A stretch of 64,000 nucleotides of DNA, from the NCBI GenBank assembly GCA_016617785.1, contig JADILM010000010.1, positions 496,001-560,000 of the forward strand. The letters are read 5' to 3'. The translations under genes and the position numbers were made by a program. Each line of letters begins with the position of its first letter. The stretch's first letter is position 1. The notes under the pieces were generated by a model that worked only from the letters and a program-made list of their open reading frames with translations, did not search any database and was not told the DNA's origin. The DNA comes from Sporobolomyces roseus (taxonomy: Eukaryota; Basidiomycota; Microbotryomycetes; Sporidiobolales; Sporidiobolaceae). Below, in pieces: positions 61,390 through 64,000 of the stretch.

Positions 61390-61832
61390 TGAGAGAGCGG
61401 GAAAATGAGTGACCGAAACGAGGGAAGGAAGACGGGGAAGAGTGAAACTCACCGACGACGAAAATACTTTCGACGTAGAAAATGAGGAGACGCCAGAAAG
61501 TTCGGCGAATAGTCTCGGGTACAGTCTTGCGAGGGTTCTTGGCCTCTCCGACCACGAGCAGGGAGAATGTGTGAGCAAAAACGACGAAATGAAAGAAAGA
61601 AAGAAAGGCGGATATAGAAACTCACAAGTCACTCCGACCAACTCACAACCCACTGTGAAAAACGAAGTAGCATTGTCAGTATCTATATCCAGCAAGGGGT
61701 TTTGGGAAGTGAGGAGAGGTGAAGGGCGTTTCGAGAGGAGAGAATAGGTTTTCGAAAGATGGGAAAGTGAAGGGGAAGCGGGAGAAAAGCGGGAAAAGGG
61801 AACTTGCTGTACGCGAACAGGGCAGTTACCAT
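61390..61832 (-). pseudogene. Inverted partial duplicate of the amino-acid permease (exons 7-9 with introns)
   Basis: The minus strand here matches the permease gene from the end of exon 7 through the intron after exon 9 (about 57714-58165) with only scattered differences, introns included. It was therefore copied as DNA, not via mRNA. It preserves the GC donor (CGTACAGCAAG) and the MGCELVGVT exon. The acceptor of the next intron is changed from TAG to TGG. Codon changes include KTVPKTIRR to KTVPETIRR and YVGSIF to YVESIF. No start and no other permease exons flank it. It cannot encode a transporter. Confidence 0.88.
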
Positions 61833-62191
61833 GCATAGCTCAGCGTGAAAGAGATGCAGGAGCGGACGGAAAGCGAGAGGCGGACTCACTGGATTGGAGG
61901 ACCGGTGAGCGAGCATTTTTCAGAGAGGGAAGAACAGCAATCACCGAGCGTAGAAGGTTCTCTGGATGGATGGATGTGAGGTGAAGAGGAGGGAAAAGGC
62001 AAGGTACCGAGTTGCGCAAAGTTTGACGCGAGTAAACGAAACAAGGTCGATTCCCGTTCTCGCATCAGTTCGTACTGAGCTTTGTCGAGATTCGTCGTTT
62101 GGCTTTCACTTCCCGCAAGAGGTAAGTGATACTCGCGAGGCCCACCAGTGGAAGGCACCAAGGACGCTTGTTCTCTATTGCTTCGTTTTCG
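61833..62191. other. Flank of the permease pseudogene and TSC10 3' end
   Basis: About 360 bases, no gene recognised. Permease similarity stops abruptly near 61832. Confidence 0.4.
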
Positions 62192-63618
62192 CTAATGCTG
62201 CTCTTCGTGCCTCTTTCTTGACCTCTCCATCTGCTGCCATCCATCCCCATATAGGTAGAGCGATCTATAGATCCCAATCAAGACGACACGAGCTGTCAGC
62301 TCTACTCCAGCTCATCCGAGTCTGAGAAAGAGAAAGAAAGGCGTACGGTTCCGACCAAACTCCAGAACGAATCGAACAGTATGTTATTCCTAGGAGTGAT
62401 CCCTCGACTATTCCTGAACATGTGTCCTACAGGTTCGTACGTGATATAGAAATCGTTTCGTTCCAGACCTATTTTTCAACCGAAGAAACACAAACGAGAA
62501 ACCATCAGTTCCACTCAACTCTGGCTCGTGAGCTCTCACACAACGGAGAGAGTGGGAGAGATTAGTAGGGTACCTTTGATCAATTGAGCAGCTACTTGAT
62601 CTGGAGTCAATCCTTCATCCGGTCCCTCAATCTTCTTCGTAATATCCGGTTTCAATCGCTGTTCATTCTCGAACCCGGGAGAGAAGATAGTTGCGGGCAA
62701 GAAGAGGTGTACGTCGATCCCATACAAGATCAATTCATTCCTCAATGATTCAGCTAGACCTATCACCATGCAAAGGGTCGAATTCAAGTCAGAACTGATT
62801 CGAGCGAGTTGGAGGAAGAAGTTGAAGAGTGCTCTTACCTCGTATAGCGTATTTACTAGGAGAGTACGTCGAGTACCCAGCGAAACTCATCAAAGCCAAC
62901 ACTGAACTCGTCAAAACGATTTTCCCTTTCGTTCCATTCTCTTTCATAGCGATTACTCCCTCATGAATCGTATTCAAGCAAGTCCGGAAATTCCACTCCA
63001 TACATTCCCAGTGTTGTTCGGCTGACATCGAGGTGAAGAGACCGGGGACGCAACCTCCCGCACAGGCGAAAATGTAGTCTGGTGAGGAAGGGGAGGAGGG
63101 GTGCGCTTGACACGCAGCTCGGAGTGTCGAAGAGGCGGAGGAAGGGGAAGTGAGATCGCAAGAGTAGGCACGGAAGATTTGGGAATCGTTTTGACGATGT
63201 GTCTACGTGAAACGAGAAAGAAAGAGATATAAGCGAACGAGTCGTTGCTTCTCATCATTCGAGTTTGAACGCACCTCGATTTCGATCAGAGCTTTATCTA
63301 GTTTACTTTGTGATCTCGATACTATACTAACGTGTGCTCCTCTCTTTGCGAGTTGACAAGCGAGGGATAAACCCAACCCTTCCGATCCACCTCCTATATA
63401 ACAATGCTACTCATCTCGCTTCCTGATCAGCGTATGCCTAGAGAGCGGAGGAGATATGAGCGTACCTTTCCAGCTGGTTTGAAGTGTGAGGAAGTGAAGA
63501 AAGATTTCATCAAGTTGAGTGAAATTAAGAGGACGAGGAAAGTGACGAGGAGAGAGAGGGTGCTTGAGGTTACGAGAGTGGAGAATGAGGATATTAGGTA
63601 GGTTATAGCTGAGCTCAT
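62192..63618 (-). CDS. TSC10: 3-ketodihydrosphingosine reductase (SDR family)
   Basis: Six exons (63618-63466, 63406-63275, 63202-62839, 62759-62574, 62468-62347, 62299-62192) give 354 residues. It reduces 3-ketosphinganine to dihydrosphingosine with NADPH in sphingolipid synthesis, at the cytosolic face of the ER. An N-terminal hydrophobic helix (LLVTFLVLLISLNL) precedes FKPAGKHCYI. The nucleotide loop is GGGSEGLG (56-63). IFACAGGCVPG follows, then catalytic Ser in IVLTSSVLAL and Tyr208-x3-Lys212 in TYSPSK. The C-terminal LERNDFYITYEPVGHMFRNS and IYRSLYLYGD segments fit KDSR. The last acceptor (GTAGAG) was chosen to keep the frame and is the least certain junction. The gene is divergent from the FEX-like gene. 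Confidence 0.9.
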
Positions 63619-63734
63619 TAAAGCAACAGAAGGTGATGAGGATGAGGAGATGAAGAGGCCAGAAACATGAGCAAAGCAACTCTCTCTCTCCCGCTCACCT
63701 CAACGCGATAGGCAATAGACGCAACTTGTAGGGA
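63619..63734. promoter_or_regulatory. Divergent promoter TSC10 / FEX-like gene
   Basis: Only 116 bases separate the opposite start codons, so regulatory DNA is shared. No known factor site was identified. Confidence 0.4.
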
Positions 63735-64000
63735 ATGGCAGAAGAAGCGGCTCGTACCACCAACGAGAAGGGATCCTTACCTCTTGTCGATCCATCGTTG
63801 GCTCGACCGCCTCTCGCTTCTCCTCCAGAATCGACTCGCACAGCTTCGACGCCTGAACCAAAGGACGGACAGCCATACTTCTCCCTCTCGTATCCTCTAC
63901 TATCAACTTGGTCCCTCCTCATCTTTGCGACTGTTTGGGGAGTTTTAGGCCGACTCGGCTTGGAATGGATGGGTCAATTCGCAAGCAGACAAGTCTTTAA
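63735..64000 (+). CDS. FEX/CrcB-type fluoride exporter, N-terminal part (runs off the window)
   Basis: An open frame from the ATG at 63735 to the window end gives 88 complete codons. After a hydrophilic, Pro/Ser-rich N-terminus the first membrane helix reads SLLIFATVWGVLGRLGLEWM. It is followed by GQFASRQVF. This GVLxRLGL..G...VF pattern is the start of the first repeat of fungal FEX proteins, two-domain CrcB homologues that export fluoride from the plasma membrane. Only the first helix is visible, so the assignment is moderate. Confidence 0.58.
   Translation, partial: MAEEAARTTNEKGSLPLVDPSLARPPLASPPESTRTASTPEPKDGQPYFSLSYPLLSTWSLLIFATVWGVLGRLGLEWMGQFASRQVF

Noticed and set aside
61297..61836. 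179-codon minus-strand ORF containing permease-like residues
   Set aside because: It reads through introns of the duplicated permease fragment. The similarity is better explained as a pseudogene than as a protein.

Overview
The window is nuclear DNA of a basidiomycete fungus. Nearly every gene is split by introns of about 50-80 bases with GTRNGY donors, CTGAC/CTAAC-like branch sites and YAG acceptors. The gene set is fungal (Zn2Cys6 factor, HXL1/CIB1-type bZIP, HAL-type kinase, Uds1, FEX-like fluoride exporter), and the one tRNA carries an intron. I lean to a yeast-like basidiomycete, perhaps Pucciniomycotina, but the lineage cannot be fixed from the sequence alone. I assembled exon chains by hand from splice signals, frame and family match. 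They are models, not transcript evidence.

Layout, left to right. 0-15.5 kb (plus strand): BTB/POZ-like protein, TSPO, an 11-exon Zn2Cys6 transcription factor, a Uds1-domain coiled-coil protein, and an AARSD1-type alanyl-tRNA editing protein. 15.8-26.7 kb (minus): TCP11/Sok1-like protein, a HAL4/SAT4-like kinase, and a PQ-loop vacuolar transporter. 26.9-35.6 kb (plus): a Cys-rich conserved protein whose frame holds an in-frame TAA, an F-box protein, CCDC47 and CSN4. 36-38 kb (minus): PHAF1/UPF0183. 38.2-39.2 kb (plus): eEF1B-beta, whose long first intron contains a C/D snoRNA matching U18. 39.8-46.3 kb: an unknown acidic protein (minus), a MYND protein and glucose-6-phosphate dehydrogenase (plus). 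47.3 kb: intron-containing tRNA-Ala(AGC). 48.5-49.8 kb (minus): an HXL1/HAC1-type bZIP factor. 51.3-59.1 kb (plus): MCM5, a THEM6-like thioesterase and an amino-acid permease. 59.8-61.2 kb (minus): two small predicted mitochondrial membrane proteins. 61.4-61.8 kb: an inverted, decayed partial copy of the permease. 62.2-64 kb: 3-ketodihydrosphingosine reductase (minus), divergent from the 5' part of a FEX-like fluoride exporter that runs off the window.

These are mostly housekeeping and regulatory genes with no operon logic. The two strongest non-protein signals are RNA ones. First, a 23-nt frame-shifting segment bounded by two adjacent 7-nt-loop hairpins lies in the bZIP mRNA, as expected for a cytoplasmic Ire1-spliced unfolded-protein-response factor. 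Second, the U18-like snoRNA has a 16-nt element complementary to large-subunit rRNA and sits in the same host gene as in budding yeast.
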